DNA from: Ruminococcus flavefaciens
GTDB taxonomy: Bacteria; Bacillota; Clostridia; Oscillospirales; Ruminococcaceae
Direction: 5' to 3'
DNA length: 10,482 bases
Assembly: GCA_002348905.1 (NCBI GenBank)
Contig: DEBW01000148.1
Location: 12,561 to 23,042, forward strand
Program-made: the position numbers and the translations under genes
Notes under the pieces: model-generated
Told to the model about the DNA's origin: nothing
The model's database searches: none
What the model saw: only the letters and a program-made list of their open reading frames with translations
Shown: positions 1 through 6,133 of the stretch, in pieces
How the letters are laid out: every line of letters starts with the position of its first letter
Position numbering within the stretch: position 1 is the first letter of the stretch

Positions 1-597
1 AGTCTTGCCGTCCCAGGTGGTGACCTCGCAGGAGGCGCCTCCCTGCACCACATGCTGGCAGGTGAGGATATAGCCGTCCTCAGTCATAACGATACCAGTA
101 CCAGTGCCAACAGCTTCACGCTTACGTGTCTCAGACTGGAAACCTCCCCAACCCCATGTTGTGTAAGGCTCGTTTATTTCAAAAGTTGAAGACACTCCGA
201 CAACTGACGGCATGATATCGTCAACGATATCAGGCAGGGATTTTGCATCAGCACGGGAAGCAATATTAATAAGGCTTGGCAGATTCTGCGGAGGAGGAGA
301 CGAGGGGACAGTACCTTCTTTCACTGCGTCAGCAATATCTTTTTTCAGAACTGGCTGATCGTTAGTTATACTCTGTTCTTCCTCGGTTACTTGTATTTTG
401 CTGTCATCCCAGAATTTATACACCTGAACAGAACCAGCGCCTACAATAACAAGCGATAGTACAAAGGCAATCATTTTAAGACCTGTATGGTTCTTAGGCT
501 TTTTAGGCTGGATAGGTGCATTCTCTGAATAGAAGGATGATGCACTGTTATCATTATATGGATCATAATTTGAATGATCGTTATAGTTATCGGGCAT
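1..597 (-). CDS. htrA: HtrA/DegP-type S1C serine protease, N-terminal part (3' end beyond window)
   Basis: Envelope quality-control protease that degrades or handles misfolded secreted proteins. The 199 codons visible encode an Asn/Asp/Tyr-rich N-terminal cytoplasmic tail (about residues 1-38), one membrane segment (about 40-60, with KMIAFVLSLVIVGAG), a low-complexity linker with SPPP, and the start of the trypsin-like domain. The domain start is shown by GTGTGIVMTEDGYILTCQHV, which matches the family's G-S/T-G-x-I...T-x-x-H-V block; H182 is the predicted catalytic His. Catalytic Asp and Ser and any PDZ domain lie beyond position 1. The ATG at 595-597 is supported by GAGGT seven bases upstream. 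The usual TNNHVV is TCQHVV here, a mild deviation. The gene lies downstream of the LtaS/thioesterase unit but is separated from it by a terminator and has its own upstream region. The final 20 or so codons are markedly GC-rich compared with the rest. Family assignment is firm; the exact paralogue is not. Confidence 0.9.
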   Translation of the reverse strand, partial: MPDNYNDHSNYDPYNDNSASSFYSENAPIQPKKPKNHTGLKMIAFVLSLVIVGAGSVQVYKFWDDSKIQVTEEEQSITNDQPVLKKDIADAVKEGTVPSSPPPQNLPSLINIASRADAKSLPDIVDDIMPSVVGVSSTFEINEPYTTWGWGGFQSETRKREAVGTGTGIVMTEDGYILTCQHVVQGGASCEVTTWDGKT

Positions 598-668
598 TAA
601 AAGGACCTCGCATTTCTGATTATATTAATATGTTATCCGCCAAAGTGCAGATTTATTCACTAATGAAT

Positions 669-707
669 ATTATAAACTCGTATGTGATAAGCATATGATA
701 ACATATG
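669..707 (-). promoter_or_regulatory. Putative htrA promoter with CATATG palindrome over the -35 position
   Basis: On the minus strand a perfect TATAAT lies at 669-674, about 70 bases before the htrA ATG. The hexamer one 17-base spacer upstream is CATATG (692-697), a poor -35 match. It is one arm of an inverted repeat, CATATG-N4-CATATG (692-697 and 702-707). A third TATG lies at 681-684. A weak -35 covered by a palindrome is the layout of an activated promoter. The -10 is seen; the regulation is inference. Confidence 0.4.
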
Positions 708-722
708 GAAAAAATAATGTGA

Positions 723-749
723 AAAGACCGGAGTTTCGCCCCGGTCTTT
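723..749 (-). terminator. Intrinsic terminator of the LtaS-like/thioesterase unit
   Basis: Perfect 9 bp stem AAAGACCGG (723-731) / CCGGTCTTT (741-749) with a 9-base loop, starting 4 bases after the thioesterase stop codon. Read on the minus strand the stem runs into TTTT and, a few bases later, a T6 run. It separates the thioesterase from htrA. Confidence 0.75.
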
Positions 750-753
750 CAGA

Positions 754-1146
754 TCAATTAAGTTTTGAATTGGTTTTAGCCATAAACTTTTCACTGTATA
801 CAAGGAAACGCTTATGTGTACCTTTACCGATCACACCGGTTTCATCTGAAGCAGTAACTTCAAAGGTGAATTCTCTTCCGTTAACCGCTGTAAGAACCGC
901 CTCAGCGGTCACATTCATGCCTGCCGGAGTAGCTGATATATGCTGTACATTGAGTTCAGTACCAACAGTTGTTTCACCTTCGTCCATATATCCTGCAAGG
1001 CAGTCACAGGCTGAACACTCCATAAGAGCTATCATAGCAGGAGTTGCAAATACATCAAGACAACCGCTGCCCATACTTGAAGCAAGTTTGTCATTTGAAG
1101 CTGATGTTTCAGCCTTTCCTTTGATTCCAATAGTTATTTCTTTCAT
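754..1146 (-). CDS. FlK-like hotdog-fold acyl-CoA thioesterase
   Basis: A 130-residue single-domain protein, predicted to be a cytoplasmic thioesterase that hydrolyses a small acyl-CoA. The N-terminal block (26-46: GSGCLDVFATPAMIALMECSA) and the NVQHISATPAG segment match the fluoroacetyl-CoA thioesterase (FlK) branch of the hotdog fold. The catalytic triad Thr42-Glu50-His76 of Streptomyces FlK has counterparts T35, E43 and H69 with identical spacing (8 and 26 residues). The substrate is unknown; fluoroacetyl-CoA is unlikely in this setting, and many Firmicutes carry such proteins without a defined substrate. The ATG at 1144-1146 overlaps the TGA of the LtaS-like gene (ATGA), with AGGAG placed 8 bases upstream inside that gene, so translation is probably coupled. 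An antisense reading frame covers the same DNA but lacks any recognisable features. Family is confident, substrate is open. Confidence 0.85.
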   Translation of the reverse strand: MKEITIGIKGKAETSASNDKLASSMGSGCLDVFATPAMIALMECSACDCLAGYMDEGETTVGTELNVQHISATPAGMNVTAEAVLTAVNGREFTFEVTASDETGVIGKGTHKRFLVYSEKFMAKTNSKLN

Positions 1147-3044
1147 TTTTCTTCTCCTTTTGTTGCAGTAAGAACTTCCTCAGGGATAGGACACGGAGAC
1201 ATCACATCACCAATAACACGGTCATATGTAAGGATATCGAGTTCCTTATTATCCGGAGTACCGTCATTATAGTCGACACTATATATCGGAACAGTTTTCA
1301 TAAAATTGTCCATTTTTTCGATGAATGCATCATGCGGAGCATCGATAATGTCAATAAGGACATATGGCATATAGAAGAATGATACCGGCTCATCAGGAAC
1401 CTGGCTGAAGTCTGCATCATAATTGCTCCATATGAAGTACTTCTGCTCGTAAAGCACACTGCAATTCTCACCATTAAGATCAAGCTGATTATATACACTT
1501 GTTTCACCACGAAGCGACGGGAAATGGTCACCAACAAAGAACACAAGTGTAGGTTCGTCTATCTTTTTGAGACTGTCAAGGAATACTGTAAGTCCTTCAT
1601 TACTATGCTGAACCCACTGGAGATAGTTGCCGAATTCATCATTAGGATCTTCGCCCTGATCGTATGGCTGGTGGTTCTGCATAGTAGTTGTGTGGATGTA
1701 TATAGGATCATCTGTTGTTTTTACGAGATCCTGAAGCTGATTATAAACAGTCTTATCGTCAACGTAAGTGCCGTAATGCTCAACCGGAACAGTAAAATCA
1801 GTAGTATTATCTATATCATCATGGAATAACATAGTGTCAAATCCGAACTGCTTATAGATACGTGATCTGCTGTAGAATGAGCTGAGGAACGGATGTACAT
1901 AAGCTGTGTGATAGCCCCAGCTCTTGTAATACTGAGCAAGCGCCGGCTGTTCACGCTCTGCGAGAACTCTCTGAGGCATATTCGGAGCTTTGATTCCTCT
2001 TACAGGCAGACCGAAGAGAAGCTCAAACTCTGAACGTACAGTATAGCTTGCGTAAGTAGGAGTAATAGCAGTACCTGCATATCCTTCCTCACGAGCCTTA
2101 TCAAAGCCTTCATAATACTTGTCATCGATTTTAAGCTGGTCAAATACACGGAAATCAGCATAAGACTCACTCATAATAACGATAACGTTGGGCTTGACAC
2201 CGCCGTTGAAATCATCAGAGCCTACTATCTGAACATCGTCAGTAATTTCATCGACTACTTCTTCAGAGTAGTTTTTAGGCTCAACAAGACGATTGGCATA
2301 GCTTTCAGAAGCAGTTTCAATAATAAAAGCAAGGAAACTGTTATTATCAAATTTTTCATTAAGAATAAATGCATTTGTAGCAGCTGTTGTATCAAGTCCG
2401 AATACGTTGTATATCGGTGTGTAGAAAGCTGGAACGATTATTATCGCTGCACCAACAACTGTACAGGCAACGGCAATAAATGTACGTTTGAACGGGATAT
2501 GTCTTGGAAGGGTAGGATTGAAGTAGAAGAGTACGAAAATAAAGGCGACAACTACTGCACAGTAAAATATCAGTGCCGGTGTTATTTTTATGTACGCAAA
2601 TGATTTCAGGCTCTTCACACTTTTAATAAGCTTCATATCTGAAAGTATGAGATGATTTCCGTTAGTACCGTACTTAAACAGCTCAGTGATACTCAGTGCC
2701 ATATAAACGAAGCCCTGCACGAGCGAAGCGACCCAGCCTCTCCTGAATATCGTCAGCAAAAAGGCATATATCACAAAAGCAACGGTAATATTGAACATCA
2801 TAACAGTCGGGTGTGCCAGAACGAAATCCATAAAATGCGTTAATGTTTTGCCCTGATTTATCTCAGCCATGCTGCTTATAAATACTGGGAATACAAGCAT
2901 AAGGATCATGTTCAGACCTTTATACTTTTCAGAGTTGTTTTCACGCAGGTCATGAAACCGCTTGAAAACGTTAGGCTTTTTGTCATCTGTGGCAGAAGTT
3001 TTTGTTTCAGGCTCTGCCATAACATCAGTCATTTTGTCATTCAT
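1143..3044 (-). CDS. LTA synthase (LtaS)-family membrane sulfatase/phosphoglycerol transferase
   Basis: Polytopic membrane enzyme of 633 residues, expected to transfer glycerol phosphate (or a related phospho-alcohol) onto an envelope glycolipid or glycan outside the membrane. Five predicted membrane helices (about 43-60, 78-100, 104-123, 150-175, 187-208) precede a large extracellular sulfatase-fold domain (about 284-620), the LtaS layout. Probable Mn-binding residues by motif and spacing to S. aureus LtaS: E293 in IMSESYADF (Glu255), nucleophile T335 in SYTVRSEFELL (Thr300), and D506-H507 in VGDHFP (Asp475-His476). H458 in TMQNHQPY and R393 match substrate residues His416 and Arg356. ATG at 3042-3044 follows AGGAGGA (3051-3057) at 6 bases. 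It is the first gene of a unit with the thioesterase. Polyglycerol-phosphate synthase or a phosphoglycerol modifier of another polymer are both possible; sequence alone cannot separate them. Confidence 0.88.
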   Translation of the reverse strand: MNDKMTDVMAEPETKTSATDDKKPNVFKRFHDLRENNSEKYKGLNMILMLVFPVFISSMAEINQGKTLTHFMDFVLAHPTVMMFNITVAFVIYAFLLTIFRRGWVASLVQGFVYMALSITELFKYGTNGNHLILSDMKLIKSVKSLKSFAYIKITPALIFYCAVVVAFIFVLFYFNPTLPRHIPFKRTFIAVACTVVGAAIIIVPAFYTPIYNVFGLDTTAATNAFILNEKFDNNSFLAFIIETASESYANRLVEPKNYSEEVVDEITDDVQIVGSDDFNGGVKPNVIVIMSESYADFRVFDQLKIDDKYYEGFDKAREEGYAGTAITPTYASYTVRSEFELLFGLPVRGIKAPNMPQRVLAEREQPALAQYYKSWGYHTAYVHPFLSSFYSRSRIYKQFGFDTMLFHDDIDNTTDFTVPVEHYGTYVDDKTVYNQLQDLVKTTDDPIYIHTTTMQNHQPYDQGEDPNDEFGNYLQWVQHSNEGLTVFLDSLKKIDEPTLVFFVGDHFPSLRGETSVYNQLDLNGENCSVLYEQKYFIWSNYDADFSQVPDEPVSFFYMPYVLIDIIDAPHDAFIEKMDNFMKTVPIYSVDYNDGTPDNKELDILTYDRVIGDVMSPCPIPEEVLTATKGEEK

Positions 3045-3069
3045 TAATGCTCCTCCTATATAAAAAGAA

Positions 3070-3095
3070 ACGTTTAAAGGTTTAACGGCAAACGT
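3070..3095 (-). repeat. Short inverted repeat in the leader of the LtaS-like gene
   Basis: ACGTTT (3070-3075) and AAACGT (3090-3095) can pair as a 6 bp stem around a 14-base loop. It lies between the predicted transcription start (about 3109) and the ribosome binding site, so it could be a leader hairpin. AAACGTTT at 3068-3075 is also a self-complementary octamer and could be a protein site. No family recognised. Confidence 0.3.
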
Positions 3096-3115
3096 AATGT
3101 CAGTTTGCTGTTACT

Positions 3116-3144
3116 ATAATATCATATAAAAGCTGAAGATTCAA
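3116..3144 (-). promoter_or_regulatory. Sigma-A-like promoter of the LtaS-like/thioesterase unit
   Basis: Minus strand: -35 TTGAAT (3139-3144), 17 bp spacer, -10 TATTAT (3116-3121). Start of transcription would be near 3109, giving a leader of about 65 bases before the ATG at 3044. Confidence 0.6.
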
Positions 3145-3152
3145 TAAAAAAA

Positions 3153-3175
3153 ATGAAATATCATAAATCTTTCAT
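3153..3175 (-). terminator. Weak candidate terminator after the HD-domain gene
   Basis: Minus strand: ATGAAA/TTTCAT can form a 6 bp A/T-rich stem with an 11-base loop, directly followed by T8 (3145-3152). The stem is weak, so this is a tentative call. No better hairpin was seen between 3176 and 3305; the remainder of that gap holds nothing I recognise. Confidence 0.25.
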
Positions 3176-3305
3176 CATTTTCAGCAATTTAGTAATAGTG
3201 TACTGAAACGGCTAATTGGTTTTGTGCATGATAACTATCGGGAAATCGCTAAAAAAGCAGTTTCGTAATACCTTATGCAGTTTTCAGCTAAAATATGTCG
3301 AATAA

Positions 3306-3890
3306 TCATTTCAGCCAGCCTTTTTCATGTGCATCGTTTATAACACTTTTTATTACATCAGCCAGCTTGTCAGATGAAGAAAAATACTCTTTATTTCTGT
3401 TAAGCACTTGTTCCATTGCTATACCGTGTTCCTGCCACGAAATACCGCCTTTGGTATAATTCAGCATCAATGGCTGTATGCGGTCAAGTACAGCTGCAAA
3501 ACGTGCATCTGCCGTCTCAGAATCCTCAAACTCACGCCACAGGGCATAGAATTCATCACGCTGGTCATCCGGCAGCAGTTCGAAAATACGCCTTGCTGCT
3601 TTTTCTTCACGTTCAGCCTTTGATTTGTAACCCTCAGTATCATAGCAATACGTATCACCGGCATCAATTTCGATAACATCGTGCAGCAATACCATTTTCA
3701 TTACATGAGTAACGTCGATAGGCTCATTAGCATATTCGGCAAGCAGAAAAGCAAGTATAGCTATATGCCAGCTATGTTCAGCATCATTTTCTTTCCTGTC
3801 TTCATGCAGTACATAGGTTTGTCGGTAGAGATTTTTCATTTTGTCCAGCTCAAGCATAAAATCGAGCTGTTTTTTTAGTCTTTCGTCCAT
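3306..3890 (-). CDS. HD-domain phosphohydrolase, YfbR/HDDC2-like (5'-deoxynucleotidase type)
   Basis: Predicted cytoplasmic metal-dependent nucleotide phosphohydrolase of 194 residues. The HD signature is complete: EHSWH with H39, LLHDVIEIDAGD with H70-D71, and D136 in FAAVLDRIQPL, which line up with His33, His68-Asp69 and Asp137 of E. coli YfbR, an enzyme acting on deoxyribonucleoside 5'-monophosphates. EHSWHIAILAFLLAEYA is typical of the HD_3/HDDC2 group. I place the start at the ATG of 3888-3890: AAGGAG (3900-3905) sits 9 bases upstream. An in-frame TTG at 3897-3899 would directly abut the Shine-Dalgarno, so a start there is unlikely. The Shine-Dalgarno overlaps the stop codon of the SDR gene, with a 13-base gap between reading frames, so the two are co-transcribed and possibly coupled. 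Exact substrate is inferred from family only. Confidence 0.85.
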   Translation of the reverse strand: MDERLKKQLDFMLELDKMKNLYRQTYVLHEDRKENDAEHSWHIAILAFLLAEYANEPIDVTHVMKMVLLHDVIEIDAGDTYCYDTEGYKSKAEREEKAARRIFELLPDDQRDEFYALWREFEDSETADARFAAVLDRIQPLMLNYTKGGISWQEHGIAMEQVLNRNKEYFSSSDKLADVIKSVINDAHEKGWLK

Positions 3891-3903
3891 AGGTATCAAC
3901 TCC

Positions 3904-4611
3904 TTAAATAACCATTCCGCCGTTTACGGCAAGTATTTGTCCGGTGATATATTCAGCCTGCTCTGAAGCTAAAAAAGACACTGCATCAGCAACATGACGG
4001 GGTTCACCGAATATTCCGAGAGGTATATCTTCACGTATGAGTTCAAGGTCTTCGTCAGAGAAACGGCTGTTCATTTCAGTCATAATAAAACCCGGAGAAA
4101 CGCAGTTGACACGTATTCCCGACGGAGCAACCTCCTTTGCAAGTGCTTTGGTAAAACCGATTATGCCGGCTTTGGAAGCAGAATAATCCACTTCACACGA
4201 AGCACCAACTTGTCCCCACATAGAAGAAATATTGATAATACAGCCCGATTTTCGGCTTATCATACCTTTGAGGAAAGTTCGAGAGCAGTTCATCATACCA
4301 ATAAGATTGACTTCCATTATATTTCTGCTTTTTTCATCAGAAATAGAGGTGAACAAGTCAATTTCGGAAATACCGGCATTATTTACAAGCAGATCAATAT
4401 TACCGCATATATTTGCTGCTTCAGAAATATCCGATGCATCAGTAACATCAATTTTTACAGCCTTTCCATTTATTTCATCGGCAAGCTGTTCGGCTTTTTC
4501 AGCAGATCTTGAATATCCGGCAAAAACGAAATATCCGTCAGCAGCAAGTTTACGGCATATAGCGCTTCCAATACCGCCGGCTGCACCGGTAACAAGAACC
4601 TTTTTCATCAT
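3904..4611 (-). CDS. SDR-family NAD(P)H-dependent reductase, FabG-like; possible EF-P 5-aminopentanone reductase (YmfI group)
   Basis: Classical short-chain dehydrogenase of 235 residues, cytoplasmic. Visible motifs: cofactor loop TGAAGGIG (8-15), NNAG (77-80), N102 in MEVNLIG, and catalytic S130, Y143 and K147 (YSASK). The tail has VSPGFIMTEM and YITGQILAVNGG, as in FabG-type 3-oxoacyl-ACP reductases. The segment SSMWGQVGASCEV followed by FTKALAKE resembles, from memory, the Firmicute YmfI group, which reduces 5-aminopentanone on Lys32 of elongation factor P. The lack of fatty-acid synthesis genes nearby fits this better than housekeeping FabG, but no efp gene is in view either. ATG at 4609-4611 has AGGAG seven bases upstream; a second in-frame ATG follows directly. 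It is the first gene of a unit with the HD protein. SDR assignment is certain, the substrate is inference. Confidence 0.85.
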   Translation of the reverse strand: MMKKVLVTGAAGGIGSAICRKLAADGYFVFAGYSRSAEKAEQLADEINGKAVKIDVTDASDISEAANICGNIDLLVNNAGISEIDLFTSISDEKSRNIMEVNLIGMMNCSRTFLKGMISRKSGCIINISSMWGQVGASCEVDYSASKAGIIGFTKALAKEVAPSGIRVNCVSPGFIMTEMNSRFSDEDLELIREDIPLGIFGEPRHVADAVSFLASEQAEYITGQILAVNGGMVI

Positions 4612-4643
4612 AGAAAAACTCCTTTAAAATCAGTATATTTTAA

Positions 4644-4672
4644 ATTATAACACAAAAATATGAAAAAGTCTA
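4644..4672 (-). promoter_or_regulatory. Promoter of the SDR/HD unit
   Basis: Minus strand: -35 TAGACT (4667-4672), 17 bp spacer, consensus -10 TATAAT (4644-4649) preceded by TGT, an extended -10. It is divergent from the exonuclease III promoter, with -35 elements 8 bases apart. Confidence 0.65.
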
Positions 4673-4680
4673 TTCCCTTG

Positions 4681-4709
4681 TTGCTATTTTTTACCGGATG
4701 TGTTAAAAT
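4681..4709 (+). promoter_or_regulatory. Promoter of exonuclease III gene
   Basis: -35 TTGCTA (4681-4686), 17 bp spacer, -10 TAAAAT (4704-4709) with an upstream TGT (extended -10). Transcription would start near 4716, leaving a leader of about 25 bases that holds the Shine-Dalgarno GGAGG (4728-4732). Confidence 0.7.
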
Positions 4710-4741
4710 ATAGTATAGATTAAAATTGGAGGTAAAATGCT

Positions 4742-5491
4742 ATGAAACTCATATCATGGAACGTAAACGGATTTCGTGCCTGCCTTACCAAAGGTTTCGG
4801 AGACTTTTTTAATAAAGCTGATGCTGACATTTTCTGCATACAGGAAACAAAAATGCAGCCAAATCAGGCTGATTTTGCTCCGGAGGGATACCACATATAT
4901 TTTCACAGCGCTGAGAAAAAAGGCTACTCAGGAACAGCTGTGTTTACTAAAACCGAGCCAATATCTGTAGTATATGGAATAAATGACACACATTTGAACG
5001 AAGGAAGAGTCATAACCTGTGAGTATGATGAATTTTACTTTGTATGCTGTTATGTGCCGAATGCACAGAACGAGCTGAAACGTATAGACTACCGCATGGA
5101 ATTTGAAGATGATATGCGAAAGTATCTCTCGGAACTCGACAAGAAAAAGCCAGTCATATACTGCGGAGACCTTAATGTAGCTCATAATGAGATAGACCTG
5201 AAAAATGCAAAAGCAAATGTAGGCAATCCAGGCTTTTCCAATGAAGAAAGAGGTAAATTCACAGAACTGCTCAATGCCGGATTTGCAGATACTTTCCGTA
5301 GGCTTAATCCTGATAAGGAAGGCATCTATTCATGGTGGTCGTACAGATTCAAAGCCCGTGAGAAAAATGCAGGCTGGCGCATAGACTATTTTGTGGTTTC
5401 TGAGCGTTTAATGGAGAGGGTAGAGGATTCGCTTATACTTACTGATATTTACGGAAGTGACCATTGTCCTGTAGAACTTATACTAAAATAA
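4742..5491 (+). CDS. exoA: Exodeoxyribonuclease III (AP endonuclease, ExoA/Xth family)
   Basis: Base-excision repair enzyme that cuts at abasic sites and has 3'-5' exonuclease and 3'-phosphatase activity. The 249 residues are the usual length and the family motifs are all present: ISWNVNG (4-10), metal ligand E35 in CIQETK, Y104 in YVPNA, GDLNVAHNEIDL with D143 and N145, GWRIDYF (211-217), and the GSDHCP motif with catalytic D240-H241. The ATG at 4742 has GGAGG nine bases upstream; an out-of-frame ATG at 4737 stops after two codons. It stands alone, divergent from the SDR unit and convergent with tspO. Nothing is missing or odd. Confidence 0.97.
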   Translation: MKLISWNVNGFRACLTKGFGDFFNKADADIFCIQETKMQPNQADFAPEGYHIYFHSAEKKGYSGTAVFTKTEPISVVYGINDTHLNEGRVITCEYDEFYFVCCYVPNAQNELKRIDYRMEFEDDMRKYLSELDKKKPVIYCGDLNVAHNEIDLKNAKANVGNPGFSNEERGKFTELLNAGFADTFRRLNPDKEGIYSWWSYRFKAREKNAGWRIDYFVVSERLMERVEDSLILTDIYGSDHCPVELILK

Positions 5492-5495
5492 GCAA

Positions 5496-5523
5496 GAGCC
5501 TTGTTCAAACTGGAACAAGGCTC
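5496..5523. terminator. Convergent hairpin between exoA and tspO
   Basis: Perfect 11 bp stem GAGCCTTGTTC (5496-5506) / GAACAAGGCTC (5513-5523) with a 6-base loop, 4 bases after the exoA stop and 10 bases from the tspO stop. On the minus strand it is followed by TTGCTTATTTT; on the plus strand the tail is not a clear U-tract. It probably serves tspO best and exoA partly. Confidence 0.7.
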
Positions 5524-5533
5524 AAACTGTTTA

Positions 5534-6031
5534 TCAGTTAAGGAAAAGGAATCCATATGTAAGATATGCTGCGAAAATCGTCCACGCAAGATAGGGAATA
5601 CTCAGTAATGCAGCAGTTTTGCTGATCGGATAGAAACGCCTTATCATTATGCCAACCATTATAACCAGTATAGTCACTATAACAGCAGATCCGATGAGTG
5701 ATTTGAAGCGGAAAAATACCGGACTCCATAAGAAATTAACGAATAACTGAGCAAAGTATATTTTCAGTGCACTGCATTTTTTTCGGCTGTCGCTGTCATA
5801 TATCAGAAACGCTGAAACCGACATAAGCAGATAAAGAACTATCCACGTTACTGAAAACAGCCATCCCGGCGGAGCAAACGGTGGTTTTACAAGAGAGTTG
5901 TAAAATTCTCCGAAATTTCCGCCTGAAAATAAACTTGACAATGCTCCGACCAGTCCTGTTACAGCTACAAAAAGCAGCAGATCTGTTATTTTCTTTTTTG
6001 AATCTGATTCTGATACGATCATTGTATCCAT
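5534..6031 (-). CDS. tspO: TspO/MBR family membrane protein
   Basis: Tryptophan-rich sensory protein / peripheral benzodiazepine receptor homologue of 165 residues, an integral membrane protein that binds porphyrins and sterol-like ligands in studied relatives. Five membrane segments are predicted (about 17-36, 58-78, 89-108, 112-131, 138-160). Diagnostic blocks are KPPFAPPGWLFSVTWIVLY (49-67, with W57 and W63), QLFVNFLWSPVFF (95-107), and PYLAWTIFAAYL (146-157, with Y147 and W150). The family's usual LN near the end of the last helix is replaced by LT. The ATG at 6029-6031 has AAAGGA about 7 bases upstream; another in-frame ATG three codons later is less well placed. It is monocistronic, flanked by terminators on both sides. 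Its role in an anaerobe without visible tetrapyrrole genes nearby is unclear. Confidence 0.92.
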   Translation of the reverse strand: MDTMIVSESDSKKKITDLLLFVAVTGLVGALSSLFSGGNFGEFYNSLVKPPFAPPGWLFSVTWIVLYLLMSVSAFLIYDSDSRKKCSALKIYFAQLFVNFLWSPVFFRFKSLIGSAVIVTILVIMVGIMIRRFYPISKTAALLSIPYLAWTIFAAYLTYGFLFLN

Positions 6032-6059
6032 AATATCATCCTTTCACATAATTATTTCC

Positions 6060-6088
6060 CGTATATCGGACACAATAATTATATGCAA
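6060..6088 (-). promoter_or_regulatory. Candidate tspO promoter
   Basis: Minus strand: TTGCAT (6083-6088), 17 bp spacer, TATACG (6060-6065). A better -10 hexamer, TATAAT (6078-6083), overlaps the -35 but has no good -35 of its own. The self-complementary octamer ATAATTAT occurs at 6048-6055 and 6075-6082 on either side of the -10. The element is tentative. Confidence 0.35.
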
Positions 6089-6102
6089 TGGAAGATAAAT
6101 AA

Positions 6103-6128
6103 AGACCTCCGCATTTCTGCGGAGGTCT
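6103..6128 (-). terminator. Terminator of the pyrophosphatase/PRPP synthetase operon
   Basis: Perfect 11 bp stem AGACCTCCGCA (6103-6113) / TGCGGAGGTCT (6118-6128) with a 4-base TTTC loop (plus-strand reading), 5 bases after the stop codon. On the minus strand it is followed by TTTATTTAT. A strong intrinsic terminator. Confidence 0.87.
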
Positions 6129-6133
6129 GAGCA

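Noticed and set aside
601..616. Similarity between GACCTCGCATTTCTG near the htrA start and the terminator at 6104-6118
   Set aside because: About 15 bases with one indel and no second arm; chance resemblance.
695..1171. Long open frame on the plus strand opposite the thioesterase
   Set aside because: Low-complexity Ser/Pro/Val-rich translation, no family match, no ribosome binding site, and it overlies a conserved enzyme on the other strand.
3176..3305. Possible small RNA or gene in the gap after the HD-domain gene
   Set aside because: No promoter plus terminator pair, no frame with a ribosome binding site; repeated GCAGTTT words do not form a stem.
3891..3899. TTG start for the HD-domain gene, adding three residues
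   Set aside because: The TTG directly abuts AAGGAG; the ATG at 3888-3890 has a proper 9-base spacing.
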